This document shows, one piece after another, positions 9,125-18,956 of a DNA stretch of 64,000 bases. Each line of letters opens with the position of its first letter. Within the stretch, counting starts at the first letter, position 1. Position numbers and translations under genes: made by a program. Below the pieces are notes generated by a model. It ran no database searches. It was not told the origin of the DNA and saw nothing but the letters and a program-made list of their open reading frames with translations. The DNA comes from Promicromonospora sp. AC04 (GTDB taxonomy: Bacteria; Actinomycetota; Actinomycetes; Actinomycetales; Cellulomonadaceae), in NCBI RefSeq assembly GCF_003058225.1, contig NZ_QBUG01000014.1:114703-178702 (forward strand), read 5' to 3'.

Positions 9125-9625
9125 TCAGGCGCCCGTCACGTACGCGTAGTGGTGGAAATGCTGGTCGCGCACGAAGCCCTCCGACTCGTACAGACCCTGC
9201 GCGGCGACGTTGTCCCACGCGGTGGCCAGCGACACGCGGATGGCGCCGGCCTCCTTGGCCCGGCGGCACGTGTCCAGGACCAGCGCGCGCCCGGCGCCCG
9301 TCCCGCGCGCGGCCGGCGAGACGAACAGGTCGTTCAGGACCCAGGACCGGCTCAGGCTCACGGACGACCAGGTGGGGTAGCTCTGCGCGAACCCGACCAG
9401 CTCATGGCCGGCGCCCGTCTCCTCCGGGTCGCCACCTTCCGGCACGAGCACCGCGACCAGGAGCACGCTGTCGCCCGAGTCGCGGCGGGCGGTCAGGTAG
9501 GCGCGGGCTTCGGCGTCGGGCACCTCCTGCTCGTAGAACCGTAGGTACTGGCGGAAAAGGTCGACCACGGCATCGACGTCGTCGTCGGTCGCGGGGCGCA
9601 CATCAACAGACACGCTTGCGATCAT
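9125..9625 (-). CDS. GNAT family N-acetyltransferase
   Basis: This 166-residue single-domain protein starts at ATG 9625. The acetyl-CoA binding motif A is visible as WVLNDLFVSPAARGTGAGRA, and the late Asn-Val-Ala...Leu-Tyr-Glu-Ser-Glu-Gly-Phe is the usual GNAT C-terminal strand-helix. VRPATDDDVDAVVDLFRQYL at the start is typical of amino- or small-molecule acetyltransferases. It is divergent to the flavin oxidoreductase gene, with about 100 bp between. The acceptor cannot be told from sequence. Confidence 0.92.
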   Translation of the reverse strand: MIASVSVDVRPATDDDVDAVVDLFRQYLRFYEQEVPDAEARAYLTARRDSGDSVLLVAVLVPEGGDPEETGAGHELVGFAQSYPTWSSVSLSRSWVLNDLFVSPAARGTGAGRALVLDTCRRAKEAGAIRVSLATAWDNVAAQGLYESEGFVRDQHFHHYAYVTGA

Positions 9626-9729
9626 GTCAGGCCGAAGGGGGTCGGCGCCATGACCTCCCGCGATACCGGCAGCGATTCCGGCGCCCCGCGGGAGGAACAT
9701 GCCAGGCCACGGAACGGTTGACAGAGGCG

Positions 9730-10791
9730 ATGAATACCCAGCCTCGCTTGTCCGTCCTTGACCTCGTGCCCGTCCGCTCGGGCCAGACCAGCGCCCAGGC
9801 CCTGTCGGCCTCGCTCGACCTGGCGGCGCTCGCCGACCGGCTCGGCTACGAGCGCTACTGGTTCGCGGAGCACCACAACATGGCAGCGGTCGCGGCGTCG
9901 TCGCCGCCCGTGATGATCGCCGCCGCCGCCGCGCGGACCTCCCGCATCCGGGTGGGGTCGGGCGGCGTGATGCTGCCGAACCACGCCCCGCTCGTGGTCG
10001 CGGAGCAGTTCGCGGCACTGGAGGCCGTGGCCCCCGGCCGCATCGACCTCGGCATCGGCCGCGCCCCGGGCAGCGACCCCGTGGTCACCTCCCTGCTGCG
10101 CGCCACGGGTCCGACGGCGGACGTGGACCGCTTTCCGCAGCACGTCACCGACATCCTGAGCCTGATGGGGCCCGACGGTGCCCGGCTGCGCCTGGTCTCG
10201 GGCGACATCTACGACGTGCGGGCCACCCCGGCCGCCGGCAGCGTGCCGACCGTGTGGCTGCTCGGCTCCAGCGACTACTCCGCGCGCCTGGCCGCCGAGC
10301 TCGGGCTGCCGTACGTGTTCGCGAACCACTTCTCCGGGCAGGGCATGGACCAGATCCTCGCCCTGTACCGGGACGGCTACCGCCCCTCGCCGGAGCACCC
10401 GGAGCCGCGCACGTTCGTCACGGTCAACGCGGTGGCGGCGCCGACGTCGGACGAGGCCCACGACCGCGCCCTGCCGCAGCTGCGGCAGATGGCCCGGCTG
10501 CGCTCCGGCCAGAAGCTGGGCCCGCTGGAGACCGTCGAGGAGGCCCTGCGCGCCACGGCCGACGAGCCCGCCGACGGCATGATCGCCCAGTCCATCGAGG
10601 CGATGCGGACGCGCTGGCTGATCGGCGACGCCGAGCACGTCGCGGCCGAGGTGCGCGGCCTGGCCGAGCGGCACGGCGTCGAGGAGGTCATGCTCGTGCC
10701 GGTGGCCGGCTCGCGCGACGACGAGCCGCTGGACGCGACGTTCGGGCGCTCGCAGACGCTGGAGCTGGTGGCGGGCGCCCTGAGCGCCTGA
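9730..10791 (+). CDS. LLM-class flavin-dependent oxidoreductase (luciferase-like, MsnO8-type)
   Basis: This is a 353-residue bacterial-luciferase-like enzyme. RLSVLDLVPVRSGQ, RYWFAEHHNM, SPPVMIAAAAARTSRIRVG and RIDLGIGRAPGSDP are the recognisable conserved blocks; the last is a hallmark of the MsnO8 subgroup. Such enzymes use FMNH2 and oxygen (some relatives use F420), and their substrates are diverse. The ATG at 9730 is chosen because the conserved strand begins 5-6 residues later. A hairpin follows the stop by about 80 bp. Confidence 0.92.
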   Translation: MNTQPRLSVLDLVPVRSGQTSAQALSASLDLAALADRLGYERYWFAEHHNMAAVAASSPPVMIAAAAARTSRIRVGSGGVMLPNHAPLVVAEQFAALEAVAPGRIDLGIGRAPGSDPVVTSLLRATGPTADVDRFPQHVTDILSLMGPDGARLRLVSGDIYDVRATPAAGSVPTVWLLGSSDYSARLAAELGLPYVFANHFSGQGMDQILALYRDGYRPSPEHPEPRTFVTVNAVAAPTSDEAHDRALPQLRQMARLRSGQKLGPLETVEEALRATADEPADGMIAQSIEAMRTRWLIGDAEHVAAEVRGLAERHGVEEVMLVPVAGSRDDEPLDATFGRSQTLELVAGALSA

Positions 10792-10870
10792 GCGTCGCGA
10801 CCGCGTCGCGCGGCACGACTGCGCCGCGCGGCACGGCCGCGACCGGCACGGCGGGCACCGCCGCGAACAC

Positions 10871-10902
10871 GGGGTATCGGATCTGACCAGATCCGGTACC
10901 CC
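10871..10902. terminator. Hairpin after the flavin oxidoreductase gene
   Basis: GGGGTATCGGATCT pairs with AGATCCGGTACCCC across a 4-nt loop with one G-T wobble. It sits in the 215-bp gap before the next rightward gene and lacks a U-tract, so it could also be an operator. Confidence 0.55.
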
Positions 10903-10956
10903 GTCGTCGTGCACGGGGGTTGTGCGTGGGGAGGCGCCGGGTGCATAGTGGGAGTG

Positions 10957-10978
10957 GCCAACCAACTTGTTGGTTGGC
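10957..10978. promoter_or_regulatory. TetR-type operator upstream of the SDR/TetR pair
   Basis: There is a perfect palindrome with 10-bp arms GCCAACCAAC and GTTGGTTGGC around TT, 28 bp before the SDR start codon. Size and symmetry suit a TetR dimer, and a TetR gene is the second gene of this unit, so autoregulation is the simplest reading. Confidence 0.75.
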
Positions 10979-11006
10979 AACATCGAATCCCGCCCGAGGA
11001 GCCCAC

Positions 11007-11915
11007 ATGTACACCGTCCCCGATCAGACCGGCCGCACCGTCGTCGTCACCGGTGCCAACAGCGGCACCGGCCGCGAGGCCGCCAAGCGCCTCGCCGCCG
11101 CCGGCGCCCACGTGGTCCTCGCCGTCCGCAACCCGGACAAGGGGGCAGACGCCCTCGCGGAGGTCCTCGCGACCCGGCCCGACGCACGGGCCGAGGTGCG
11201 GCTCCTGGACCTCGCCGACCTGGCGTCGGTCCGCGCCTTCGCCGACGGGCTCGGGCGCGACCTCGACCGGCTCGACACCCTGGTGAACAACGCGGGCGTG
11301 ATGGTCCCGCCGCAGCGGTACGAGACCGCCGACGGCCACGAGCTGCAGTGGGGCACCAACTTTCTCGGCCCGTTCGCCCTGACCAACCGGCTCCTGCCGA
11401 TGCTGCTGGCGGCGCCCGCGCCGCGCGTCGCCACCATGAGCTCCGGCGTGGCCAACCGGGGGCGGATCGACTTCGGCGACCTCGACTGGGAGCGGCGCCC
11501 GTACCGGGCCTGGGCCGCGTACGGGCAGTCCAAGCTCGCCGACCTGCACCTGGCCCGGCACCTCGCGCACCTGGCCGCACGCCGCGGCTGGGCCCTGGTG
11601 AGCACGGCGGCACACCCCGGGTTCACCCGGACGAACCTCCAGATCACGGGACCGACCATGGGCCGGGAACGGCGGAACGGTTGGACCCCGCGGTCACCGC
11701 TGCCTTCGATGGCGCCGCCGGAGGGCGCCGGTTCGATCCTGCTCGCCGCCGCCGACCCCGGTGCGCCGTCCGGCGCCTACTACGGGCCTCGGTTCATGCT
11801 GGTGGGCGAACCCGTCCCGGCGCGGCTCAACCGGCGCATGCGCGACGACGCCACGGCAGCCCGCCTCTGGTCCGTCGCCGAGGAGACCACCTCGACCGCG
11901 GTGCCCGCGGGCTAG
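11007..11915 (+). CDS. Short-chain dehydrogenase/reductase (retinol-dehydrogenase-like)
   Basis: This is a 302-residue classical SDR. VVVTGANSGTGREAAK is the TGxxxGxG nucleotide-binding motif, LVNNAGVM the NNAG motif, MSSG supplies the serine, and YGQSK is the catalytic YxxxK. The length and the C-terminal substrate-binding extension resemble the WWOX/retinol-dehydrogenase-like group. The start ATG is 6 nt after GAGGAGCC. It lies behind a strong palindrome and 10 bp ahead of a TetR gene, so it is probably TetR-repressed. The substrate is unknown. Confidence 0.92.
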   Translation: MYTVPDQTGRTVVVTGANSGTGREAAKRLAAAGAHVVLAVRNPDKGADALAEVLATRPDARAEVRLLDLADLASVRAFADGLGRDLDRLDTLVNNAGVMVPPQRYETADGHELQWGTNFLGPFALTNRLLPMLLAAPAPRVATMSSGVANRGRIDFGDLDWERRPYRAWAAYGQSKLADLHLARHLAHLAARRGWALVSTAAHPGFTRTNLQITGPTMGRERRNGWTPRSPLPSMAPPEGAGSILLAAADPGAPSGAYYGPRFMLVGEPVPARLNRRMRDDATAARLWSVAEETTSTAVPAG

Positions 11916-11925
11916 GCTGAGCCAC

Positions 11926-12531
11926 ATGCCCATCCCCGCCGCTGCCGACGTCGGACGCGCCTCGACACCCGAGCGCATCCTGGAGGCCGCGGCCGAGGAG
12001 TTCGCGCGGTACGGGCTCGCCGGCGCGCGCGTGGACCGGATCGCCGAGGGCGCCTCGGCCAACAAGCAGCGCATCTACGCGTACTTCGGCGGCAAGGAGG
12101 CGCTGTTCGACCAGGTGGTGAGCGCGCGGATCCTCGACCTGCTCGACGCCGTGCCCTTCACCGCGGACGACCTGCCCGGCTACGCCGGGCGCCTGTTCGA
12201 CTTCACGGTGGGCCACCCCGAGCTGGTGCGGCTCCTGCTCTGGCACACGCTGGAGCGGCCGGGCGCGCTCGGCGCCCTGGAGCGGTCGGTGACGTCGAGC
12301 GCGGCCAAGGTCGAGGCGCTGCGCGACGTCCAGGCGCGGCACCCGGAGCGGATCGACGCCACGGTGCCGGCCGACCGGCTGCTCGGCCAGATCCTCGCCA
12401 CGGTGCACGGCTCGGTGCTCACCGTGGGCGGGATCCTCGCCGCCCCGGAGGGCACGGAGGCGGCGGACGACGTGCGCGCCGACGTCCGCCGCGCCGTCAC
12501 CCGGATCGTCGCCCCGGCCGCCTCCGGGTGA
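11926..12531 (+). CDS. TetR family transcriptional regulator
   Basis: This is a 201-residue protein. TPERILEAAAEEFARYGLAG, VDRIAEGASANKQRIYAYFG and GKEALFDQVV form the three-helix TetR DNA-binding domain at residues about 12-65. The ligand-binding half has a short TetR_C-like region. It is the second gene after the SDR, with a 10-bp gap, and probably binds the palindrome at 10957-10978. Confidence 0.93.
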   Translation: MPIPAAADVGRASTPERILEAAAEEFARYGLAGARVDRIAEGASANKQRIYAYFGGKEALFDQVVSARILDLLDAVPFTADDLPGYAGRLFDFTVGHPELVRLLLWHTLERPGALGALERSVTSSAAKVEALRDVQARHPERIDATVPADRLLGQILATVHGSVLTVGGILAAPEGTEAADDVRADVRRAVTRIVAPAASG

Positions 12532-12580
12532 CCTCCGGCGGGCGCGGCGTCAGGAGCAACGGTGCCAGAGGGCGCCGGCG

Positions 12581-14224
12581 TCAGAAGCCCCGGGCGAGCG
12601 CCGCGCCCGCGGCGAGCCACGCCCGGCGGGTCTGCGGGCGCAGGGCGCGGTAGACGAGCTGGCCGTCCACCATGGCGGGGTCGAACGGGATGGTGACCAC
12701 CTCGCGCGCCAGCGAGCGGTACCCCTGGGCGACGCGCCGCATGTCGGCGGGAGTCGCCTTGGGGTCGGACTGGCTCACGACGACCACCGCCTTACGGGCC
12801 AGCTCGGCCATGTGCTCCCCGCGGTTCGAGAGCGCCTCCAGGAGCAGCGCGCCCGCCTCGGCGTGGTCGTCGCGGGTACTGGTGGCGACCACGAGCTGGT
12901 CGGTGTGGTCGATCATCCGTAGCCACATCGGGTCGGACTCGTCGTTGCCCGAGTCGATGAAGATCATCCGGTAGTACTTCGCGAGGACCGCGTGGATCGC
13001 GTCGACGTCCTCCGACGAGATGCGCTGCTCGTGCGCGAGCGCCATCGGCTTGGACCGCAGCACGTCGAACCGGTCGCGCGACTGGTGGTGCACGAACCAG
13101 GCGAGGTCGGCGAGCTGCGCCGTCGGGCCCAGGAAGTGCTCGGTCTGCGGGATCAGGTCGAGCAGGGTCGCCTCGTGCGGGCCCTGCTCGGTGCGCCAGC
13201 CCAGCGTGCCGCGCGTCTGGTTGTTGTCCCACGCGACGACGCCGGAGCCGCCGTGCGAGGAGAAGACTGCCGACAGCAGCACCGTGGCCGGCGTCTTGCC
13301 CGCACCGCCCTTGCCGTTCACTATCGAGATGGTGCGCGGGCCGGGCCAGTGCTGGCTCACCACCTGCTCGTCCGCGCGCTCGGCCCGCTCGGACTCGTTG
13401 GGCCGCACCCGGAACCCGACCCGCGCCAGCACACCGCGCACGCCCTGGGTGGCCGGCTCGTCGAGCCGGTCCTGCATCAGGAACGAGCGGCGGCTGTCGC
13501 GGCGTCCGCCGTCGGGCCCGGTCGCCGGGCCGAACAAGGACTCGCCGTAGGCCTCGGGGGCCGCCGGGGCGGAGCCCCCGAACGGGCCGCCCGGTCCCTG
13601 GCCCTGGGCCGGCTGCTGGAACGACGACGACGGCACCGCGCCGCGGCCCATGACACTCATCCGCTGCGGCTCGGCGGGTCCGGCGGGCGGCTGAACGCCG
13701 GACGGCACCTGGCCGGCCTGATACTCCGGCAGACGAGTCGGTACGGGGGAGGGCATGGGGGTCTGCATGGACATCGACACCGGGACCGGCACGGACATCG
13801 GCCCCGACATGGGCATGGCGCCGGGCATCGCGCCGGCGGGCCCGCCCGGGACCTGGTCGGGCGCGCTGTGCCGCATGTGGCCCGCCCGGGGACCCGGTGA
13901 CCGCTCGGGCATCATCGACGCCGGGTCGCTCGGCGGCATCGCGGCCTGGGCGGCTTGCGCGGCGCCCGCGCCGCCGTCCTGCACCACGCTGCCGTCCGGG
14001 TAGACCGTGAGGCCGGTCGGCCCCTCGGGGCCCTGTGCCTGGACCTCGATGGCCAGCCCGATGCTCGTCGAGTACTCCATGATGAGGCGCATCACCTCGC
14101 TGCGCGCCTCACCCAGGCTTTCCCGGTAGACCGGCACCATCTGGCCGTTGATCGTCACGCGGCCTGAGCCGTCCTCGCGCACGACCGCTTCGGCGCGTGG
14201 CCACCCCGCGGTTTCGACGCTCAC
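12581..14224 (-). CDS. MinD/ParA-like ATPase with Pro-rich linker (EspI-like), paralog 2
   Basis: This is 547 residues, starting at GTG 14224, a few nt after GAGAAGGGGG. In-frame ATGs at 14254, 14272 and 14302 exist, but homology with the paralog at 6292 begins at VSVETAGWPRAEAVVREDG. The architecture is the same: N-terminal VREDGSGRVTING domain, a Met/Pro/Gly-rich linker (about 95-240), TQGVRGVLARVGFRVRPNE, then Walker A GKGGAGKT (Lys310), [15 protein letters not shown] and [11 protein letters not shown]. The ATPase halves of the two proteins are close to identical in stretches, while the linkers differ completely. It stands alone on its strand. Confidence 0.88.
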   Translation of the reverse strand: MSVETAGWPRAEAVVREDGSGRVTINGQMVPVYRESLGEARSEVMRLIMEYSTSIGLAIEVQAQGPEGPTGLTVYPDGSVVQDGGAGAAQAAQAAMPPSDPASMMPERSPGPRAGHMRHSAPDQVPGGPAGAMPGAMPMSGPMSVPVPVSMSMQTPMPSPVPTRLPEYQAGQVPSGVQPPAGPAEPQRMSVMGRGAVPSSSFQQPAQGQGPGGPFGGSAPAAPEAYGESLFGPATGPDGGRRDSRRSFLMQDRLDEPATQGVRGVLARVGFRVRPNESERAERADEQVVSQHWPGPRTISIVNGKGGAGKTPATVLLSAVFSSHGGSGVVAWDNNQTRGTLGWRTEQGPHEATLLDLIPQTEHFLGPTAQLADLAWFVHHQSRDRFDVLRSKPMALAHEQRISSEDVDAIHAVLAKYYRMIFIDSGNDESDPMWLRMIDHTDQLVVATSTRDDHAEAGALLLEALSNRGEHMAELARKAVVVVSQSDPKATPADMRRVAQGYRSLAREVVTIPFDPAMVDGQLVYRALRPQTRRAWLAAGAALARGF

Positions 14225-14298
14225 TGCGCGCCCCCTTCTCCGGTCGCCGGACATCGTTGTGGCGTGGGTCATGAACGCGGCCAGGGTACCGGTGACTT

Positions 14299-15912
<1,614 letters not shown>

Positions 15913-15966
15913 CTATAGGTTGAGAGTGGCGGGGAGTGCGTGATCGGGCCATCCGTGGGACAGGTC

Positions 15967-16677
15967 CTACGCGGCGACCAGCCGGGCGCCGCCGTCGGCC
16001 TCGATGACCGTTCCGGTGAGGTTCGGGTTGGTGGCGGCCAGCGTGACGACCTCGGCGACGTCGTCGGCGGTGGCGATCCTGCGCGTCGGCAGCCCGCTCG
16101 CGACGCCGTCGAAGAACGCGCGCCTGTCGGGCTCGGGGAGCATGTCCCACCAGGGTGTGTCGACGTAGCCGGGTGAGACGGCGTTGACCCGGACGGGCGC
16201 GAGCTCCGCGGCGAGCGGCGCGACGAGCGCCTCGACGGCGGCGTTGACCGCCGCGATCCCGGCGGTGCCCGGCATGCCTGCGCGTGCCGTGATCGCCCCG
16301 AGGAGGGTGATCGACGCGTTCTCGCCGAGGTGGGGGAGCGTGGCACGCAGGGCGGTGACGTGGCCCCAGAACTTGGCGTCGAACGCGCGGCGGAGGGCGG
16401 CGATGTCGAGCTCGGCGAGCCGGCCGGCGCCCTCGTTGCCGGAGAGCGTCAGGACGAGCCGGTCGACCGGCGCCAGCTTCGCGGCGAGCGCGCCGACCGC
16501 CTCGGTGTCGAGCGCGTCGAGCACGTGGGCCGGCACGTCGCCGAGCGCGCTCCGTGCGGCGTCGAGCCGTTCCACCGAGCGCCCGGCGATGTGCACCTCG
16601 TCCCCGCGTGCGAGGAGCAGGCGCGCCGTGGCCAGCCCGATGCCGGAGCTGCCACCGATGATGAGCGTCGTTGTCAT
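15967..16677 (-). CDS. SDR-fold protein lacking the catalytic Ser-Tyr-Lys
   Basis: This is a 236-residue Rossmann protein with a good dinucleotide motif (IIGGSSGIGLATARLLLARG) and the usual SDR tail (VRVNAVSPGYVDTPWW, ADGGARLVAA). The catalytic centre is degenerate: the NNAG position reads LSGN, the serine strand reads ITLLGA, and the YxxxK position aligns to IAAVN. It may bind NAD(P)H without classical SDR chemistry, or use another mechanism. A TetR gene lies divergently across two direct repeats, and that regulator probably controls it. Confidence 0.8.
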   Translation of the reverse strand: MTTTLIIGGSSGIGLATARLLLARGDEVHIAGRSVERLDAARSALGDVPAHVLDALDTEAVGALAAKLAPVDRLVLTLSGNEGAGRLAELDIAALRRAFDAKFWGHVTALRATLPHLGENASITLLGAITARAGMPGTAGIAAVNAAVEALVAPLAAELAPVRVNAVSPGYVDTPWWDMLPEPDRRAFFDGVASGLPTRRIATADDVAEVVTLAATNPNLTGTVIEADGGARLVAA

Positions 16678-16696
16678 GACAGACCTTTCGATTTGT

Positions 16697-16763
16697 GAAC
16701 CGGTGCGTTTCCATAAAGGTAGCGCCCATCACGGCCAATTGCGAACCGCTGCGTTCCCTAAAG
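16697..16763. promoter_or_regulatory. Two direct-repeat operator candidates in a divergent promoter
   Basis: GAACCGGTGCGTTTCC (from 16697) and GAACCGCTGCGTTCCC (from 16743) are near-identical, both are followed by TAAAG, and they start 46 bp apart in the 102-bp gap between the SDR-like gene and the TetR gene. They are likely TetR binding sites. Confidence 0.65.
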
Positions 16764-16779
16764 CGGTAGGCTCTCCGGT

Positions 16780-17436
16780 ATGACGACGGAACCGGCCGCC
16801 GAACCAGCGGCGCGGCGTGGCCGCAAGCGGAGCGAAGAGGGCCGTATCGCGATCCTCACCGCCGCGTACGAGCAGGTCGCCGAGGTCGGCTATCACGCGC
16901 TGACGATCGAGGGCATCGCCGCCCGAGCGGGATCGAGCAAGCGCACGGTGTACCGGTGGTGGTCGCACAAGGCGGACGTCCTGCTGGAGGCGCTCAGCGT
17001 GAAGGCCGAGCTGCGGATCTCCACCACCGATCACGGATCCTGGGCCGCGGACCTGTCCGCCTTCCTGCGCGACTCCTACGAGCTGGGGCGTGTTCCCGGC
17101 GTCGCGCCGGTGCTCCGGGCGCTCATGGCCGAGGCGCAGATCGATCCCGGGTTCGGGCAGCGGTTCCGTGAGGGATTCCTGGCACGACGCCGGGCCGCGC
17201 TCGCCACTCTCACCGACCGGGCGGCGCGGCGCGGCGATCTGCCGCCGATCGACCCGGGGCTCATCGCCGACCTGGTGTTCGGCACCATCTGGTACTGGCT
17301 GCTCGCCCGCGACGAGATCCCGGCCGACGCACCCACGGACGCGCTGACGGCCCTGCTCTCCGCGCGCCCCGAGGCGAACCCAGGTCCGGAGAACCGCGAT
17401 CAAGACCGTGATCAAGACGACAAGGAGCAGCCATGA
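16780..17436 (+). CDS. TetR family transcriptional regulator
   Basis: This is a 218-residue protein. The DNA-binding domain at about 20-70 reads RIAILTAAYEQVAEVGYHAL, IEGIAARAGSSKRTVYRWW and SHKADVLLEAL. The C-terminal half resembles the TetR_C_16 type (ALMAEAQIDPGFGQRFREGF). The last 15 residues are a charged Asp/Gln/Arg tail. It overlaps the next SDR gene by 4 bp (ATGA), so the two are translationally coupled. It probably binds the direct repeats just upstream. Confidence 0.93.
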   Translation: MTTEPAAEPAARRGRKRSEEGRIAILTAAYEQVAEVGYHALTIEGIAARAGSSKRTVYRWWSHKADVLLEALSVKAELRISTTDHGSWAADLSAFLRDSYELGRVPGVAPVLRALMAEAQIDPGFGQRFREGFLARRRAALATLTDRAARRGDLPPIDPGLIADLVFGTIWYWLLARDEIPADAPTDALTALLSARPEANPGPENRDQDRDQDDKEQP

Positions 17437-18254
17437 CGACCACACGCGTGATCGCGCTGACCGGGGCTACCGACGGCCTCGGGCGAGCGCTCGCGGAACG
17501 CCTGGCGGACCGGCGGGACCACCTGCTGATCCTGCACGGACGCAGTCCCGAGCGGCTGGCTCGGCTCCGTGCGGACCTGCGGGACCGCGCTGCGGACGTC
17601 GTCACGGTGCGGGCCGACCTGTCCGAGGTGGCCCAGGTGCACGCGCTCGCCACGCAGATCAGCGCCGTGACGGGACGTCTCGACGTGCTCGTGAACAACG
17701 CCGGGGTCGGTGGCGGAGAGCCCGACGGCGTCGACCGGCGGCTCACCGCGGACGGCAACGAGCTGCGCCTCGCGGTCAACTACCTCGCACCGTTCGCGCT
17801 CACGCGCGACCTGCTTCCCCTGCTGCGCGCAGGGGCGCCGGCGCGGGTGGTGAACGTCGCCTCGATCGGGCAGTCGCCGATCGACGTCGACGACCTGACC
17901 ATGGCGCACGGCTACAGCGGGACGCGTGCGTACGGCCGGTCCAAGCTGGCCCTCATCGCGGACGGCTTCACCCTGGCGAGCGAGCTTCCGGCGCAGGAGG
18001 TCACGGTGAACAGCCTGCACCCGGGGACCTACATGCCTACCAAGATGGTCCTGGAGAGCGTCGGGCACAGCATCGACTCCCTGGAGAGCGGTGTCGAGGC
18101 CACCCTGCGGCTCATCGAGGACCCGGCGCTGGAGGGTGTCACGGGACGGTTCTACGACGGCCTTCGGGAGGCCCGGGCGATGGACGACGCCTATCGCCCG
18201 GAGCTGCGCGAGCGCCTGCGCGCCGTCAGCGAGGAGCTGTGCGCCCGTCGGTGA
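17433..18254 (+). CDS. Short-chain dehydrogenase/reductase
   Basis: This 273-residue classical SDR has ALTGATDGLGRALAERLA (TGxxxGxG), LVNNAGVGGG, NVASIG and the catalytic YGRSK. NSLHPGTYMPTKM is the usual substrate loop. The start ATG overlaps the TetR stop and has AAGGAG 6 nt upstream. With the divergent SDR-like gene this makes a three-gene TetR-controlled unit. The substrate is not identifiable. Confidence 0.92.
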   Translation: MTTTRVIALTGATDGLGRALAERLADRRDHLLILHGRSPERLARLRADLRDRAADVVTVRADLSEVAQVHALATQISAVTGRLDVLVNNAGVGGGEPDGVDRRLTADGNELRLAVNYLAPFALTRDLLPLLRAGAPARVVNVASIGQSPIDVDDLTMAHGYSGTRAYGRSKLALIADGFTLASELPAQEVTVNSLHPGTYMPTKMVLESVGHSIDSLESGVEATLRLIEDPALEGVTGRFYDGLREARAMDDAYRPELRERLRAVSEELCARR

Positions 18255-18269
18255 GACCCATGGCGTAGA

Positions 18270-18327
18270 TCGGCAAAAGGTCAGGTGATGGGCAACCCGA
18301 GTTGCCGATCACCTGACCTTTTGCCGA
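18270..18327. terminator. Bidirectional hairpin terminator
   Basis: Perfect 20-bp arms (18270-18289 and 18308-18327) enclose a further complementary GGCAAC/GTTGCC pair. It lies between the convergent SDR and HNH genes, and the arms end in a short T/A run, TTTT in the rightward sense. Confidence 0.8.
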
Positions 18328-18343
18328 GCTCACCGTGCCCGGG

Positions 18344-18814
18344 CTACGCCGCGCGGGCCGCCCGGTGCCGGATGGCGCGGGCGTACTCCGCGCGCGGGAC
18401 GTGTGGCGTCACGTAGAGCACCATGCCGGCCTCGGCCGGCGTGCGGTCCGCCTTGTGCGAGTTGCACGCGTAGCAGGCGGCCACGAGGTTCATCCACGTC
18501 GAGGGTCCGCCGCGCGAGCGCGGCAGGATGTGGTCCACGGTCTCGGCGGGGCCGCCGCAGTACGCGCACAGGCCGTCGCGCCGCTTCACACCCTGCTTGG
18601 TGCACGCGGGCGCCCCGCCCGACTTGTAGAGCCACCGCATCGTCACGTACCGGACCAGCCGCAGCACGCGCGGTAAGGGGAACGGCCCGAAGGAACGGCC
18701 GTCGACCGCCTCCTCCACGACCGCGACCTCGCGCACGAGCATGTGGATGGCGTGCCGGACCGATACCCGGTGCAGCGGCTCGTAGCCGGCATTGAGGACT
18801 AGGACGTCGGCCAC
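18344..18814 (-). CDS. HNH endonuclease
   Basis: This is a 156-residue protein starting at GTG 18814 after GGAAGGAG. The HNH domain fills residues about 85-130: CAYCGG and CYACN supply two zinc-binding CxxC-like pairs, VDHILPRSRGG is the first His region, WMNLVAAC the Asn, and CNSHK the last His. The N-terminal VLVLNAGYEPLHRVSVRHAI is the conserved lead of a widespread actinobacterial chromosomal HNH family of unknown physiological role. Confidence 0.93.
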   Translation of the reverse strand: MADVLVLNAGYEPLHRVSVRHAIHMLVREVAVVEEAVDGRSFGPFPLPRVLRLVRYVTMRWLYKSGGAPACTKQGVKRRDGLCAYCGGPAETVDHILPRSRGGPSTWMNLVAACYACNSHKADRTPAEAGMVLYVTPHVPRAEYARAIRHRAARAA

Positions 18815-18896
18815 GGGCCTGCTCCTTCCGGTGAGCTTGTCGTCTCGGTTCTTCTCGCTGATGTTCAGGTCGTGCTGTCCGGGCCCGGGACGACAA

Positions 18897-18930
18897 GAGC
18901 CGCCCGGGAACAGACATCCCGAGGCGGCTC
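18897..18930. terminator. Hairpin downstream of the 59-residue ORF
   Basis: GAGCCGCC pairs with GGCGGCTC, extended by CGGGA/TCCCG. It lies 27 bp after the stop of the small leftward ORF at 18957, and in front of the HNH gene's promoter region. Confidence 0.6.
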
Positions 18931-18956
18931 ACGTTCACTGGTCCGGCAGAACCGGA

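Noticed and set aside
10801..10870. Repetitive GCGCGGCACG-like sequence after the flavin oxidoreductase gene
   Set aside because: The units are short and irregular and fit simple GC-rich composition; there is no regular period.
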